A stretch of DNA of 64,000 bases from Trichobilharzia regenti (taxonomy: Eukaryota > Platyhelminthes > Trematoda > Strigeidida > Schistosomatidae): contig OX235263.1 of assembly GCA_944472135.2 (NCBI GenBank), positions 30,681,379 through 30,745,378 on the forward strand, given 5' to 3'. The stretch's first letter is position 1. Each line of letters begins with the position of its first letter. A program made the position numbers and the translations under genes. Positions 1 through 9,760 of this stretch are shown here, in pieces. A model generated the notes under the pieces. That model searched no databases and was not told the DNA's origin. It saw nothing but the letters and a program-made list of their open reading frames with translations.

Positions 1-284
1 GATGCATTAAAAAAGCGGTGATTGAAATAGGCTACTTTTGTAGGTTTGTAAGGAGACACTTGAATTGAGAAACCAACCGTTGTTCTTGAAGTTACAGCTC
101 AGTGGAGAGTGGCTAGTGAAGCCCTAAACCTATGATTATATTGTAGAAAATAAACCAAAGTACTTATATTTTTATAATTTCGTAAGAGCAGTTGTGCAAG
201 GTTACATTTAATGGGAACTATTGAACCATAAAATCGATGTACAGAAGCAAGTATTTGCAAAACTTTTAGTTTGTAATGTGATTG

Positions 285-609
285 TGTAACAACAGAAGAC
301 AAGGGCCAGGCAACAGATCGTTTATTAAGGAAATCAACACGTATTTATATATATTTCATGTACATTATTCAAGCAGACAAACACAGTCTTTTGATTCGTT
401 GTTTCTTGCTCAAGGTTATTCTGTACTGCTTGTGACTGGTTTCTCAGAAATTTAAGCCATATATCTGTGAACCGTATTTGCCCACGTTAATTCTGCTGTG
501 ATTGGTTGTTGAATCAGCCTTGTTCATATTTTCTCACGACCAATATTAGTGAGTTAGACATTGACGTAAATTAATGTCTACCACTTGACTAGCAGCCTGC
601 TCTCACCAT
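285..609 (+). repeat. Solo LTR, family TGTAAC...CAC
   Basis: A stretch of about 325 bp starts TGTAACAACAGAAGACAAGG and closely resembles copies at 16730-17041 (plus), 19780-20130 (minus) and shortened copies at 23428-23706 and 29881-30131 (minus). Two of those copies have exact 5-bp target duplications, which defines the ends. Here the flanks are GATTG (280-284) and AATTG (610-614), one mismatch. No coding region is attached, so it is read as a solo LTR left by recombination. The parent element is probably Ty3/gypsy or BEL, but that is inference. Confidence 0.7.
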
Positions 610-783
610 AATTGTATCTAGATTTCCTTTTGAAATTCAACTAAGTTTACCACAAATTATTACCTCTTCGACACCACTGTTGACATCAAGTAAAGCAATT
701 GGTGCAAATTCACCACACACACACACACTGCTAGCTAGTAAAAAGTGCTTGAAAAAATTTAATTAGTATTTATCACTGGTGGC

Positions 784-954
784 GTGATTCTATACCGCAT
801 TTTTTGATACAAGTATGGAATTTTCAGCATGTGATATCGATAGCCCAAATTTCGCAGGTCGACCATAGATATCAGGTGTTCGTCGGCAGGGGATCGAACC
901 CAGGACCATTTGAATGGTCGGCGAGAGTCCTAACCACAGTGCCACCGACGCACA
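784..954 (-). repeat. tRNA-derived SINE, family A copy 1
   Basis: Read on the minus strand it begins GCGTCGGTGGCACTGTGGTT, which gives a Pol III A-box-like TGGCACTGTGG, followed by a B-box-like GGTTCGATCCC and a shared body that ends near a T/A-rich tail. Five more copies lie at 11246, 20840, 22322, 34261 and 41403. The order head, A box, B box, unrelated body is that of a tRNA-derived SINE. No hammerhead core is seen in this family. Confidence 0.75.
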
Positions 955-972
955 GAAATAGCAGATAAGCAT

Positions 973-1679
973 CCCGTTAATCTGAGGCTAAGTTCATCTG
1001 CGGAACGTGGTGATTGGTTCATTTCAGAGTAACTTTTCTCTGAATTCCTTATCTCAGACAGTGAGTTTGTTTGAAAGACTTGAAAATTGGCCACCTACTT
1101 GAACGTCTGACAATAATCAGAGACTGAAGGATTTTTACTAAGATTTTCCATTCGTGTTAACATATCACTAGGGAGAATAATTACAAATTATAGCCCTTTT
1201 TTAAACAAAAAAACTGACCAGTGAATGGTCACAATAATTTTTTTGTAGAGTATGAAAATAAGGTTTTACGGAAAAAAGCGTTGGGCATATAAGATACCAA
1301 CGCGAGACTTCGTCGAACTGCTAAAGTCTCTGTTTTGTTTGTTAAGAAGGTTGGAATATGCCACATTAATAGGTGAAACGTTACTGGTTACTAATGTAAG
1401 AGTAGAATGTGTTTCTATACATAGCTGTAAAATAAAACAGTTTCTTTAATTAATTGGATGGTATTTTGAGTACAATTTATTGCTCATATTGATGAATAAT
1501 ACATCGCATTGGTACCGCTATATTTTTTTGGATTGTGTAGTTTAACTGAGAAGCTTTCATTATCCTTCTAAACACCATCTTCAGGGTTTACTTCTATGTC
1601 AAATAAGCTAATTGGAATTCTCCATTAATAATAACACTCTCTCCTGGTCACCATGGTTGTGATTGGTTGTCTTCATAGA
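973..1679. other. Intergenic, no recognised gene
   Basis: AT-rich sequence with only short open frames (up to 65 codons at 1252-1449) that have no recognisable motif. I see no repeat matched elsewhere in the window here. Confidence 0.5.
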
Positions 1680-1905
1680 CTTCCTTATCATTGTGTTCAT
1701 TACTATTAGTATTGATTGTCTATTTTACCAGGTATGTGACGTTTCTGTCATAAGACTTGTTATTTGTTGATCGATAGGGCTGATGTATCTAAATATGTCG
1801 GTCAAGTGCAAACTGATTGATACAAGTACTAGTGTGCCAACATTGTTTTCTTTATCTAAAATTTCTACATTTTGCCAATCAAACTGATGTCCACAGTTGT
1901 CCAAA
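1680..1905 (-). pseudogene. Possible Penelope-like element C-terminal fragment
   Basis: Minus-strand translation around 1905-1830 reads GHQFDWQNVEILDKENN. This resembles the segment after the GIY-YIG domain in Penelope-type retroelements (H-x-FDWxNVxILDxE). The frame then decays. No RT is attached, so this is a small relic, and the assignment rests on one short motif. Confidence 0.4.
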
Positions 1906-2015
1906 TCTATTGATATGATCGAATAAATGTTATATCATATGACAACTAGTTTATATTCTTGAATGCATTTATTGATACTATGTCACCCACCGTGTTATAT
2001 CAGATGAACATATCC

Positions 2016-2640
2016 AGTATGGGAGTTTTATTAATATATGTGTAAAACTTGGGCACTGTGGTAGTAAGTAATTCCATATTAGTTTGTTTATTAGATATAT
2101 CACACAGTGAAACAGTATTATTTACTGGATGACAAGGTTTCGAACACAATTTATCGTTCATAATCATATCTTCAATTATCATCACACGACTTAAAAACTT
2201 GAGTTTTATAGTTTGCTTTATCTTCTCCTATTTGTTGTATGGGTAGTAGACTTTCCAAGATATTACGAATTGGTAGAAGTTAAAATTCATGGGCTGGCCA
2301 TTGAATCGGGTCCCGGTGGCTGAATGGTATACGAGATAGCTTGCCTTGTAACCGGAAGGTTTTGGGTTTGAATCCCAGTGGGTGCGTACTGCCGATGATT
2401 CCCAAACTAGGATGAAACAGCCGCTGTCTAGTACTCCCTGGTTTCCAATGGTTCTCTAACTGATATTAATCCATGATCAACTCGTAAAAACTATAAAACT
2501 CAAGTTTCAAAGTCATGTGATTACAATTGATATGATTATGAACCACAATAAATTTTGTTCGAAACGTCATCCAGTAAATAATACTGTTTCACTGTGTGAT
2601 ATATCTAATAAACAAACTAATATGGGAGTTTTACGTAGTC
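2016..2640. repeat. Fold-back structure: two inverted copies of a dispersed repeat around a SINE
   Basis: The left arm (about 2016-2219) and right arm (about 2474-2640) are inverted copies of one repeat, recognisable by a segment like CGTTTCGAGCACAAACTATT and by TGGGCACTGTGGTAG in some copies. The same repeat occurs singly at 4361-4505 (minus), 28419-28735 (plus, interrupted), 30918-31052 (plus) and 43035-43190 (plus). Between the arms sits a tRNA-like SINE (2312-2462). The arms could fold into a long imperfect hairpin. Confidence 0.65.
2312..2462 (+). repeat. tRNA-derived SINE with degenerate hammerhead, family C
   Basis: The head has A-box-like TGGCTGAATGG and B-box-like GGTTTGAATCCC. Downstream (about 2385-2438) the layout matches a hammerhead ribozyme: stem I GTACTG pairing with TAGTAC, core CCGATGA (consensus CUGAUGA, so one change at U4), a short stem II TCC/GGA with loop CAAACTA, then GAAA, a 4-bp stem III ACAG/CTGT with loop CCG, and a GUC-type cleavage triplet. 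The U4 change and the missing G10.1-C11.1 pair suggest a weak or dead ribozyme. The layout parallels the Sm-alpha SINE at 3963, but the sequence differs. Confidence 0.6.
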
Positions 2641-3776
2641 AGAAATGTGAGCAAATGATTATAGACTTCCAGTTAGAATAAACAAAATGCATGGCAAGAT
2701 GGTAGCCAGTTAGCTATCAAACTTGACACAGTCTTCAGTCAATCATGATTTTAATTTAGATCTACTAGTATCTGAAACGCTTGTTACTGCTAAATTCCTG
2801 TTAACCTTTATGGCTGGCTGTTTAGTCTAAGCGTTTTCGGAACTTATTATCATGTAAGTCAATCATATTTATGAATGACCTTAACAAGTCTGAAGGGTAT
2901 TATTATTATTATTATTATCGTGAACTTGATGAATTTAAAAATTCCCATATTGATTTGTTTGTTATATATACTCTCTGGTTTGCTTAACATTAAGTTTTGT
3001 TCCAGTGAGAAAGGAGGAGAAAAAAGGAGAAGAATGTGCTAGCTAGCTGTTATTGCACTTCCAATTGTTAAATTACACAATGTCTACAAAATAGTTGGGA
3101 AAAATGAATTCCACGAGTGTAACTCATTCGAAACTCTAATCATTATATTTTCAGTTTGGATTTCATAACTGTCCTATCTTGACATTTGTATATTAATAAC
3201 TTTTTCAGTTAACCTTGTTATTAAGTTGCATTTGTGTGTGTGTGTGTGTGTTCACGAGTCGTCAGCTGATGTTTGTTCTTTACTCTTTCAGAAGACTTTA
3301 TGCAAGTACGTCAAAGCATAGAACTTCCACTATACCATATTTGGGACGTACTTATTGTGATGAAAATAGTGTTGAGCATGAGCTACTAACTAACCTTCTT
3401 TGCACTACTAAATAAACCATTTCATCCAACCTTACAACATCAACCTTCATTGTTATTGTACTTCTTATATTTATAATCCTCTCAAGTTTTTGTTTTTATT
3501 ATTTGTTTATTTTTTCATAAGTGGGAACATCATTTAAGCTGTGTTATGTAACTGTAATTTTGTATTTCCCCTCACTATACTATATCAACAGAACATTTGA
3601 TTCAATAATCTATAACATGCTAAAATTTTCAAAATAAATTGACAATACTGTTTGAAACAAATTCGGTGTTATTATTACTATATTTAATATTCTCAACTCG
3701 TACTTCGGATATTGTTGACTTTATGTCATGAATGTGGACAAATCCCTCTGGTTAATTTTGTTTTAACTTTTTATTT

Positions 3777-3956
3777 TAATTATTGAATGGAATTTTTGAT
3801 TTTCCCGTCGATTGATTGGGCCGAAGTGTTCGGTCTCAGGTTGACATGTCGGCTTCTTGTGCAGATGCTTCGACGATGTCTGGGGATTTGATTTGTATAC
3901 AAAACACTTCGGCCCAATCAATCGACGGGAAAATCAAAAATTCAATTCAATAATTA
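3777..3956. repeat. Near-perfect 54-bp inverted repeat with 72-bp loop
   Basis: The arms 3777-3830 and 3903-3956 are reverse complements with a single mismatch. Together they would form a 54-bp hairpin with a 72-base loop (3831-3902). The arm core contains CGATTGATTGGGCCGAAGTG. No ORF lies inside and no clear target duplication flanks it. It lies immediately upstream of the hammerhead SINE. It may be a fold-back or MITE-like element, or part of a larger mobile element. Confidence 0.85.
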
Positions 3957-3962
3957 ATATAT

Positions 3963-4180
3963 GACCCGTTGCACAAGAGGTGGCTCTCGCGGCCCAAGTG
4001 GTCTAGTGGATAACGCTTTGGCGTTTGAAACTATGGGCACTGGGTTCGAGCCTCGGTGGGAACATCATCACTCACTGAGAAATGCAGGTACATCCAGCTG
4101 ACGAGTCCCAATTAGGACGAAATGCGCATCCTGGATTCCACTGCTAGCCACCATCCACCAATTGTAACTTTTTATTTTAT
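3963..4180 (+). repeat. Sm-alpha-like tRNA-derived SINE carrying a hammerhead ribozyme
   Basis: The element starts near GACCCGTTGCACAAGAGGTG. It has an A-box-like TGGTCTAGTGG (about 4000) and B-box-like GGTTCGAGCC (4043-4052), then the ribozyme at 4084-4147. This is the arrangement known for schistosome Sm-alpha SINEs, which Pol III is expected to transcribe. It ends in an A/T-rich segment. A decayed copy lies on the minus strand at 15938-16126. Confidence 0.85.
4084..4147 (+). ncRNA. Hammerhead ribozyme (Sm-alpha type)
   Basis: Stem I pairs ATCCAG with CTGGAT, with outer pairing GCAG/CTGC across an internal loop, as in the well-studied schistosome ribozyme. The core is CTGACGA: position 7, where most copies have U, is C, and position 7 is tolerant. 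Stem II is GTCC/GGAC with loop CAATTA, followed by the conserved GAAA. Stem III is only ATGC/GCAT with essentially no loop, so cleavage would probably need dimeric transcripts, as is known for Sm-alpha. The cleavage triplet is AUC. All required core bases appear present. Confidence 0.88.
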
Positions 4181-5375
4181 TTATATTTTGAGTAAATGAG
4201 ATGCAACATTGTCACAAATGCTGAGAATTCCATTCTGTATTATAAGTAATGTTTTTGGAATAAAGTAGATTATTATGATTATTATTATTATTAACTGTCA
4301 TCGCCAATCTTATGCACAAATTCTACCCTCTCATCTTTCAACAGCCAACTTACAGGAAATTAAGTGATGACGTTTCGAGTACAAACTATTGCTCGAAACG
4401 TCATCAGTTAATATTAACTGTACAACACTATGTGATTTATCAAAATAAAATCTAATCCATCATGGAGTTATACTCTACCATAGTGCCCAAGTTTTATACT
4501 TATATCAGCTTACAGGAAAATCTGTCAGCAGTTGATGAATTGAATTATACACTTGTCAAACAGTTAAAACAAAAAATCTGAAAGTTTTCTAAGCGTAGAT
4601 GGTATTTCGTTCACTATTGATATGTATCCACATATATATATATATGTGTGTGTGGTGGTCTCTCCTTCTGTTGCTCTCTTAGTCTGTGACCATTTCATTT
4701 TGATGAACCTGTTTCCTTTAACAATGTATATTCCCCTTATATTACATATAATATAATATGAGTGTTTGTTGACAGTCCGTTGCTTGGTGACATATATCCA
4801 TATTATATGTGTGGTTGCTGACATGTCTGCTATATGTATATATGGATCGATACTTCATTATAATTAGCCATTCATGTTAAGACTGTCTATTGATTTGTTC
4901 ACACACTTGTCTGGACATTCATATATATTTCGCTCTCACAATCTTGTGTGACTCTTTGGTGTGATACCACTTATTGCGTCTCCTTGTGTTTGGAAAATAG
5001 AAGTATCATCGAAAACCTAGTGGTCTTCTGATTTCCGCCTTCTTGCGTCAGGACTATTATATTCTCGACCAGTACATAACAATAATTTAGCGACGAGTAC
5101 ATAACAATTTGGCGACGGGAAAACTACTATTAACCACTCAGCAGCAGCAACATAACAACTATGAAATTGTTCTTGAGATGGAATGAAGTCAACTTTTTTT
5201 TTGATTTAATTACTGAGTGTCTCTCTTTAAAACATAACATCTCATCATTTATCTACGTGTAATACTTTTCCCACTCTTTGATTATCTCTTAACCTTAAAA
5301 TGACGTCTTTTTTTCGATAGTTTATTACTAACTAACTTATCACAACTAAACTGTTGGACTATAGATTTATTAAGA
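4181..5375. other. Intergenic with one dispersed repeat
   Basis: It holds a minus-strand copy of the CGTTTCGAG...ATTGCTC repeat at about 4361-4505, an (AT)n run near 4634 and AT-rich unique sequence. Near 5080-5125 the phrase GCGACG(A/G)G occurs twice after ACATAACAA, reminiscent of the end of an LTR plus primer site, but no partner LTR is seen. No gene is recognised. Confidence 0.45.
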
Positions 5376-5380
5376 GAGTT

Positions 5381-5574
5381 TGTGGTGATTGACAATTTCT
5401 ATCTCTGTATTGTTTAAATACTTACTGTTGACTGTTGATATGTTTCTTATATGAATTGCATTCTAATTCCGCTAAATACAAATTACTGATTGCTGCCCTC
5501 TCTGGGTTTTGATTAGATTCCTATAATTCCGTCATCCCGGTATATTAATATTTCAAGTACAATAAATTACTACA
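5381..5574 (+). repeat. 5' LTR of gag-only element
   Basis: 194 bp, TG...CA ends. It contains AATAAA at 5561-5566 close to its end, a likely polyadenylation signal for the element RNA. It is identical to 7016-7209 except for one base. Confidence 0.93.
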
Positions 5575-5587
5575 AATTGGCGTCGCG

Positions 5588-7027
5588 ATGGAGCTAAGTA
5601 ACCTGGGAAAATTTCCTCTTAATGGTTCTCCGCGGGAGATTGCTGATTATTTGGAATGCTTTGATGCGTGGTGCATTTCCAAGAATGTTCGGGATGATAA
5701 AATACCTGCTCATTTCATCACCGCTATTGGTCTTGATGCATATAGCCTGGTGAAGAATCTGGCGTTTCCAGATAAACCCATTTCTATGCCATATGCTAAG
5801 CTCCGTGAACTTCTTATAGATCACTTCCATGTAACTACTTTTGAGACCAGAGAGAGGGCTCACTTCAACAAACTGGTACGTTCTCCCAATCAGAAGATAA
5901 GAGACTTTATTCTACAACTCCAAATTCAAGCCTCAAAGTGTAATTTTGGAGATCAGCTGCATACACAACTACGTGATCGTCTAATTGCTGGAATCAACAT
6001 TCCTAAATTAGAGAAGGAGTTAATTCAGATTCCTTCTTGTACGTTTCAAACTGCTAAAGAGGTATGTATTACATATGAAGATGTCCATAATGAATACTCT
6101 GCTCCCACTACGTCAGTATCTGATGTCATGCTGTCTAAAGTCGAAAATACAAGTGTTCATGGAAAGAAATCCAAACTGCCGTCCACAGGTAATAGAATGC
6201 AGCGAGAGATCAAAAACATTAAACCGTGTTTATCCTGTGGAAAGTTACATCTACGAAGCACTTGCCGTTTTCGGAGTGCTAAGTGCTATAAATGTGGTAA
6301 AGTTGGACACATCAAGACGGTTTGCAGAAGTTCGAGTACTTATGTTGCTCAACATTCTTATAATTCTCCCAAGCTGTCTAGTAAAATGGAGTCTATGTGT
6401 CTTTCAACTTTTCAAAATACTCAAGCTAATCCAACGAAAACCTCCACTGCAAGTTCAGCAACGCAAGTATCAACTGTATTCAAAAATGAGGTAGCTAAGT
6501 TGCAATGTGAACTGTCGAAAGCACGAAAAGACCTGAATGAGATGAGAGAGCAACTGAATAAAATTGAGGAATTACTGCATATGCATAGACTACGTCTGGT
6601 GAATCCAGAGCATACAAGTTCTTGTGAAAGTCCTGCAAAACTATTCAAATCTCGAATTCTCAAAAAGCATCTGATGTCCACTACTTCTAATGTACATTAT
6701 TACAAAGATAATAACTACAGACCTTCTGTTGGAATTATACTACAAAAAATGGGAAATCGAGTGGTGAAGATATTAGACATCAAAGATCACTCAGTTCATA
6801 ACGGACACCTGGACAAAGTGACAATAAATGAAGTAGGTCGTTCCAATTATAATATTATTGATTCCGCTAATAATCCTGATTTTGTAGATAATTCAGAAAT
6901 AAGTCCAGATAGTACTGATGAAAATAATATCACAGAATCAGTTAGGTCGAAGCTACTTGCAAGCAAACCGAGACATCGTTATAAATACGCGAGGAGATAT
7001 TCGAGGTGTGGCGGATGTGGTGATTGA
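5588..7027 (+). CDS. Ty3/gypsy-type Gag protein, stand-alone
   Basis: 479 residues, intact, ATG 13 bp after the 5' LTR. Residues about 1-170 form a helical retrotransposon Gag region typical of metazoan Ty3/gypsy elements (ADYLECFDAWCISKNV, then FETRERAHFNKLVRSPNQKI). Two zinc knuckles follow at about residues 215-237: CLSCGKLHLRSTC (C-x2-C-x3-H-x4-C, a variant spacing) and CYKCGKVGHIKTVC (canonical C-x2-C-x4-H-x4-C). A short coiled-coil-like stretch lies at about 300-335 (heptads in AKLQCELSKARKDLNEMREQ), and the tail is basic (RHRYKYARRYSRCGGCGD). Its stop codon is inside the 3' LTR. No aspartic protease motif is present. The product should assemble particles that package RNA. Whether it packages only its own RNA or parasitises a relative is unknown. 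Confidence 0.9.
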   Translation: MELSNLGKFPLNGSPREIADYLECFDAWCISKNVRDDKIPAHFITAIGLDAYSLVKNLAFPDKPISMPYAKLRELLIDHFHVTTFETRERAHFNKLVRSPNQKIRDFILQLQIQASKCNFGDQLHTQLRDRLIAGINIPKLEKELIQIPSCTFQTAKEVCITYEDVHNEYSAPTTSVSDVMLSKVENTSVHGKKSKLPSTGNRMQREIKNIKPCLSCGKLHLRSTCRFRSAKCYKCGKVGHIKTVCRSSSTYVAQHSYNSPKLSSKMESMCLSTFQNTQANPTKTSTASSATQVSTVFKNEVAKLQCELSKARKDLNEMREQLNKIEELLHMHRLRLVNPEHTSSCESPAKLFKSRILKKHLMSTTSNVHYYKDNNYRPSVGIILQKMGNRVVKILDIKDHSVHNGHLDKVTINEVGRSNYNIIDSANNPDFVDNSEISPDSTDENNITESVRSKLLASKPRHRYKYARRYSRCGGCGD

Positions 7028-7209
7028 CAATTTCTATCTCTGTATTGTTTAAATACTTACTGTTGACTGTTGATATGTTTCTTATATGAATTGCATTCTA
7101 ATTCCGCTAAATACAAATTACTGATTGCTGCCCTCTCTGGGTTTTGATTAGATTCCTATAATTCCGTCATCCCGGTATATTAATATTTCAATTACAATAA
7201 ATTACTACA
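7016..7209 (+). repeat. 3' LTR of gag-only element
   Basis: 194 bp, 193 identical to the 5' LTR. The Gag reading frame runs 12 bases into it. The purine-rich stretch just upstream (6990-7015) is a weak candidate polypurine tract that overlaps the Gag C-terminal codons. Confidence 0.93.
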
Positions 7210-7214
7210 GAGTT

Positions 7215-8174
7215 ATATACTTCTGTTGCTCTATTATTGAAGACCATACTATAAAGTAAATATAATAATAATTTGCTTTACTCTAAAACCGTACTTATGA
7301 TACAGAATGAAATTCTCAGCATTTTACTACAGTATCGCATCCAGTTTGCACAATAACAATAAATAAAATTCTACGTAGATTATGCGTAGTCTCAGTTAGT
7401 TTTAACAACAACATATTAGCATATTGGTAGCAAGGCCAAAAGTGAACAGAATGTTTGAAGGTGTTAGAAAAGTAGATACTAGCATATTTACTAACGTAAA
7501 CGGTAACAAAAACGTCGAGATATACAGAATGTGAAGGAACGAAGAAGGGTGTTTTAAGTTTAAGATTATTCCACCACGCCGATGAACGATTTATCCTGAG
7601 GAATACTATGATTTAGTGTTAACTGTCAATTTAAAGGGTAAGAGAGAGAGAGAGAAGTAAAAAGAAAACAAACCAATGACAGTTAAAAGAGATTAGTCCT
7701 AGGGACAAGTCATCTCCACCTTAAAGCTGTTGACTTCTTTCTGAGCACTGGAGGCTGTGACTTTAAGATAAATAAATACTGCTGAAAATGTATTTTAAAC
7801 CAGAGCTTGTAATCAGCATACTGTAAACTTCGAGCCTCCTAATAAGCTTACAAATATATTATTAACTCCTTGGGTTCCAAGCATAACATAGGGCTTCAAC
7901 AGCATATCTGGATTTTTTCCCTGTTCTCTGCAATCCTCTCTACCTAGCCCTATGATTGCCCATAGTCTCTCATCTCCTCCTCAAATGGTCTCCTCCACGT
8001 CAAAATCGGACTAATGCCCAACTCATCATTTCCCATTTTTCTTACACTCAAACGAGACATCACCCAATGGTCTACTCAGCGTGTATCCAATCCATCTCTG
8101 TTTTCTTCTACATATCTGGCGAGTTTCTTGTTTCTAATTCTTCCTGGCCACCTGATCCTCAGTATGAAGTGAAA
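7215..8174. other. Intergenic; diverged direct repeat flanking the LINE
   Basis: No gene is recognised. About 7875-8060 resembles about 9834-10020 (shared phrases such as CTCTCATCTCC and CTCATCATTTCC), so diverged copies of one repeat flank the LINE relic at 8175-9760. Confidence 0.4.
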
Positions 8175-9760
8175 GCAGCAGTTGATAAACGTTTACAGTG
8201 TGTTGGAAATGATTTTCGTGACGCGAGCGCCAAGTTTCTCACCCATATTGAAGAACTGACTGACGTTACATTTGTTTTGAATATCTAAATCTTGTTCTTT
8301 ACTCTGAGTTAGTGCAGAAGATTTCCAAACCGATTTCATGTTGATGAAGGCGTATCTTGCCTTTCCGATTCTGACTGGTTTAGACATCTTCATCCGTGCC
8401 ATTCACCTGTATTTGAAACGATGTTTCCTAGACACGTGAAGAAGGTAACCTCTGTAAAATCTCTCCCATTAATGGTGATTGGTGCTGGCTGTTGTTGTGG
8501 TTCGTTGGTTATCTTCAGCACCTCCGTCTTTTCTATGTTCACTTTCAGTCCTGTCTTCGCCATCAGCTTCTTCAGCCAATTGTTGGTTTTCGCTTGCAAG
8601 TCTTCGAGTTTGTGTGACATCTGACATATATCTGCGAAATCAAGATCTTCTAGAGTCTTCTTATCGGTCGCCCAGCGTATTAATTTCCCCTCGCTCCCCA
8701 CAGTTTGACGCATAATCCAGTCCACTACAATCAGGAATATCATCAGTGATAATAGGCAGGTGGCCTTGTCTAATTCATGTATGCACTCCGAACGCCTATC
8801 TGAGTTTTCCGTTGGTGATCACCTATCACTGTCACATAGCTAGCTGTTGAATGAGGTTGACAAAGATTTGAGGTACGCCGTAGTGTTGAAGTAGTAGTAG
8901 TACTTACTTCTTGGTCTGCGCTGTCGAAGGCCTTTTCGAAGTCAATGAATCTACTGAAGTAGAGGTTTGACTACCATTCTATGCTTTGCTCTGTGATGAC
9001 GATGCGTAGAGTTGCAATTTGATCAGCATATGATTCACCTTTCCCGAATCCAGCTTGTTCCAGGAGGAGTTCTGTATTCAGTGCATTCTTTTTTCTCTCC
9101 AGGATGATGCGACTTAGTATTTAACTTGGTGTGGACAATAGCATTATTCCACACCAGTTCTTTGAGAGGTGTATATCGCCCTTCTTTGGCAGCTTAACGA
9201 GGTAGCCAGCCTTTCTTCCAATCGGTAGGTAGCTTTCCTTCCTTTTAAACCTTTTTGATGTGGTTGCGTTAATTTGAATTAATTTCAAACCTTTTCAATA
9301 ATGGCGTGATTACATCTGCCGCAGTCTCTGGGTCCATTTTCAGTGCTTCGGGGGAATTTCGCTTGTCCCTCTTTTACTTCCCGACTGGACTTCAATAGCT
9401 TGATTGCATTCAGGATTTCTGCTTTCGCCGGATGGTTGGTGTCCACTGATAGGCAGTTGTGTGTGTGTGTGTGCTATTGGTGATAGTGTATTTCTGCGCG
9501 AATTGCAGGTGAGGGTCAAGCCAGGAGTCCTTTGAAATGGTCAACCGAGTTATTTCTTAGTGTATCCTCCTTGGCAGTTAAGCTCCTTTGGCCATCTTTT
9601 ATAGGTTTTACCTGCGTTGTTCTCTTCTATGATAGAGACCTAGCTATCTGATACAGCGTTCTGAGGTCTATTTTACCTGTGGCCTGTTCTGCTTCAGTTG
9701 TCAGTGTGTCGTAGAATTGTTTTTCCTTGCACTCTTCACTTTTTTATTCAGTGGGATGTA
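8175..9760 (-). pseudogene. Decayed RTE-like LINE, RT to C-terminal region
   Basis: Minus-strand pieces in order: DFEKAFDS near 8940 (RT block A region), QAGFGKGESYADQIATLRI near 9040, then DLDFADICQMSHKLEDLQA at about 8640 (RT YADD box lost to FADI), AKTGLKVNIEKTEVLKI, INGRDFTEVTFFTCLG, and RIGKARYAFINMKSVWKSSA at about 8370. These are the ordered motifs of RTE-class and related LINE reverse transcriptases. Frames shift and stops intervene, so it is inactive. The 5' endonuclease is not seen. Confidence 0.8.

Larger units (their letters stand above)
5376..7214 (+). mobile_element. Complete gag-only LTR retrotransposon (non-autonomous)
   Basis: This is a 1,829-bp element (5381-7209). Two 194-bp LTRs (5381-5574 and 7016-7209) begin TGTGG and end TACA and differ at one base (CAAGTAC versus CAATTAC). 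Exact 5-bp target duplications GAGTT lie at 5376-5380 and 7210-7214. The interior holds one intact frame for a Gag protein and no protease, RT, RNase H or integrase. A candidate primer site TGGCGTCGCGATGG (5578-5591) overlaps the Gag start codon. The layout matches the TR-GAG class described mainly in plants. Mobility would need enzymes from another Ty3/gypsy element. One LTR difference implies very recent insertion. Confidence 0.93.

Noticed and set aside
2330..2395. Functional tRNA genes at the tRNA-like heads (2312, 3990, 25205 and the SINE A heads)
   Set aside because: A and B boxes are present, but no acceptor stem closes and the sequence continues into SINE bodies, so they are SINE heads.
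8421..8715. Plus-strand open frames in 8.4-8.7 kb
   Set aside because: They are antisense to the RTE reverse transcriptase relic, which has clear motifs.
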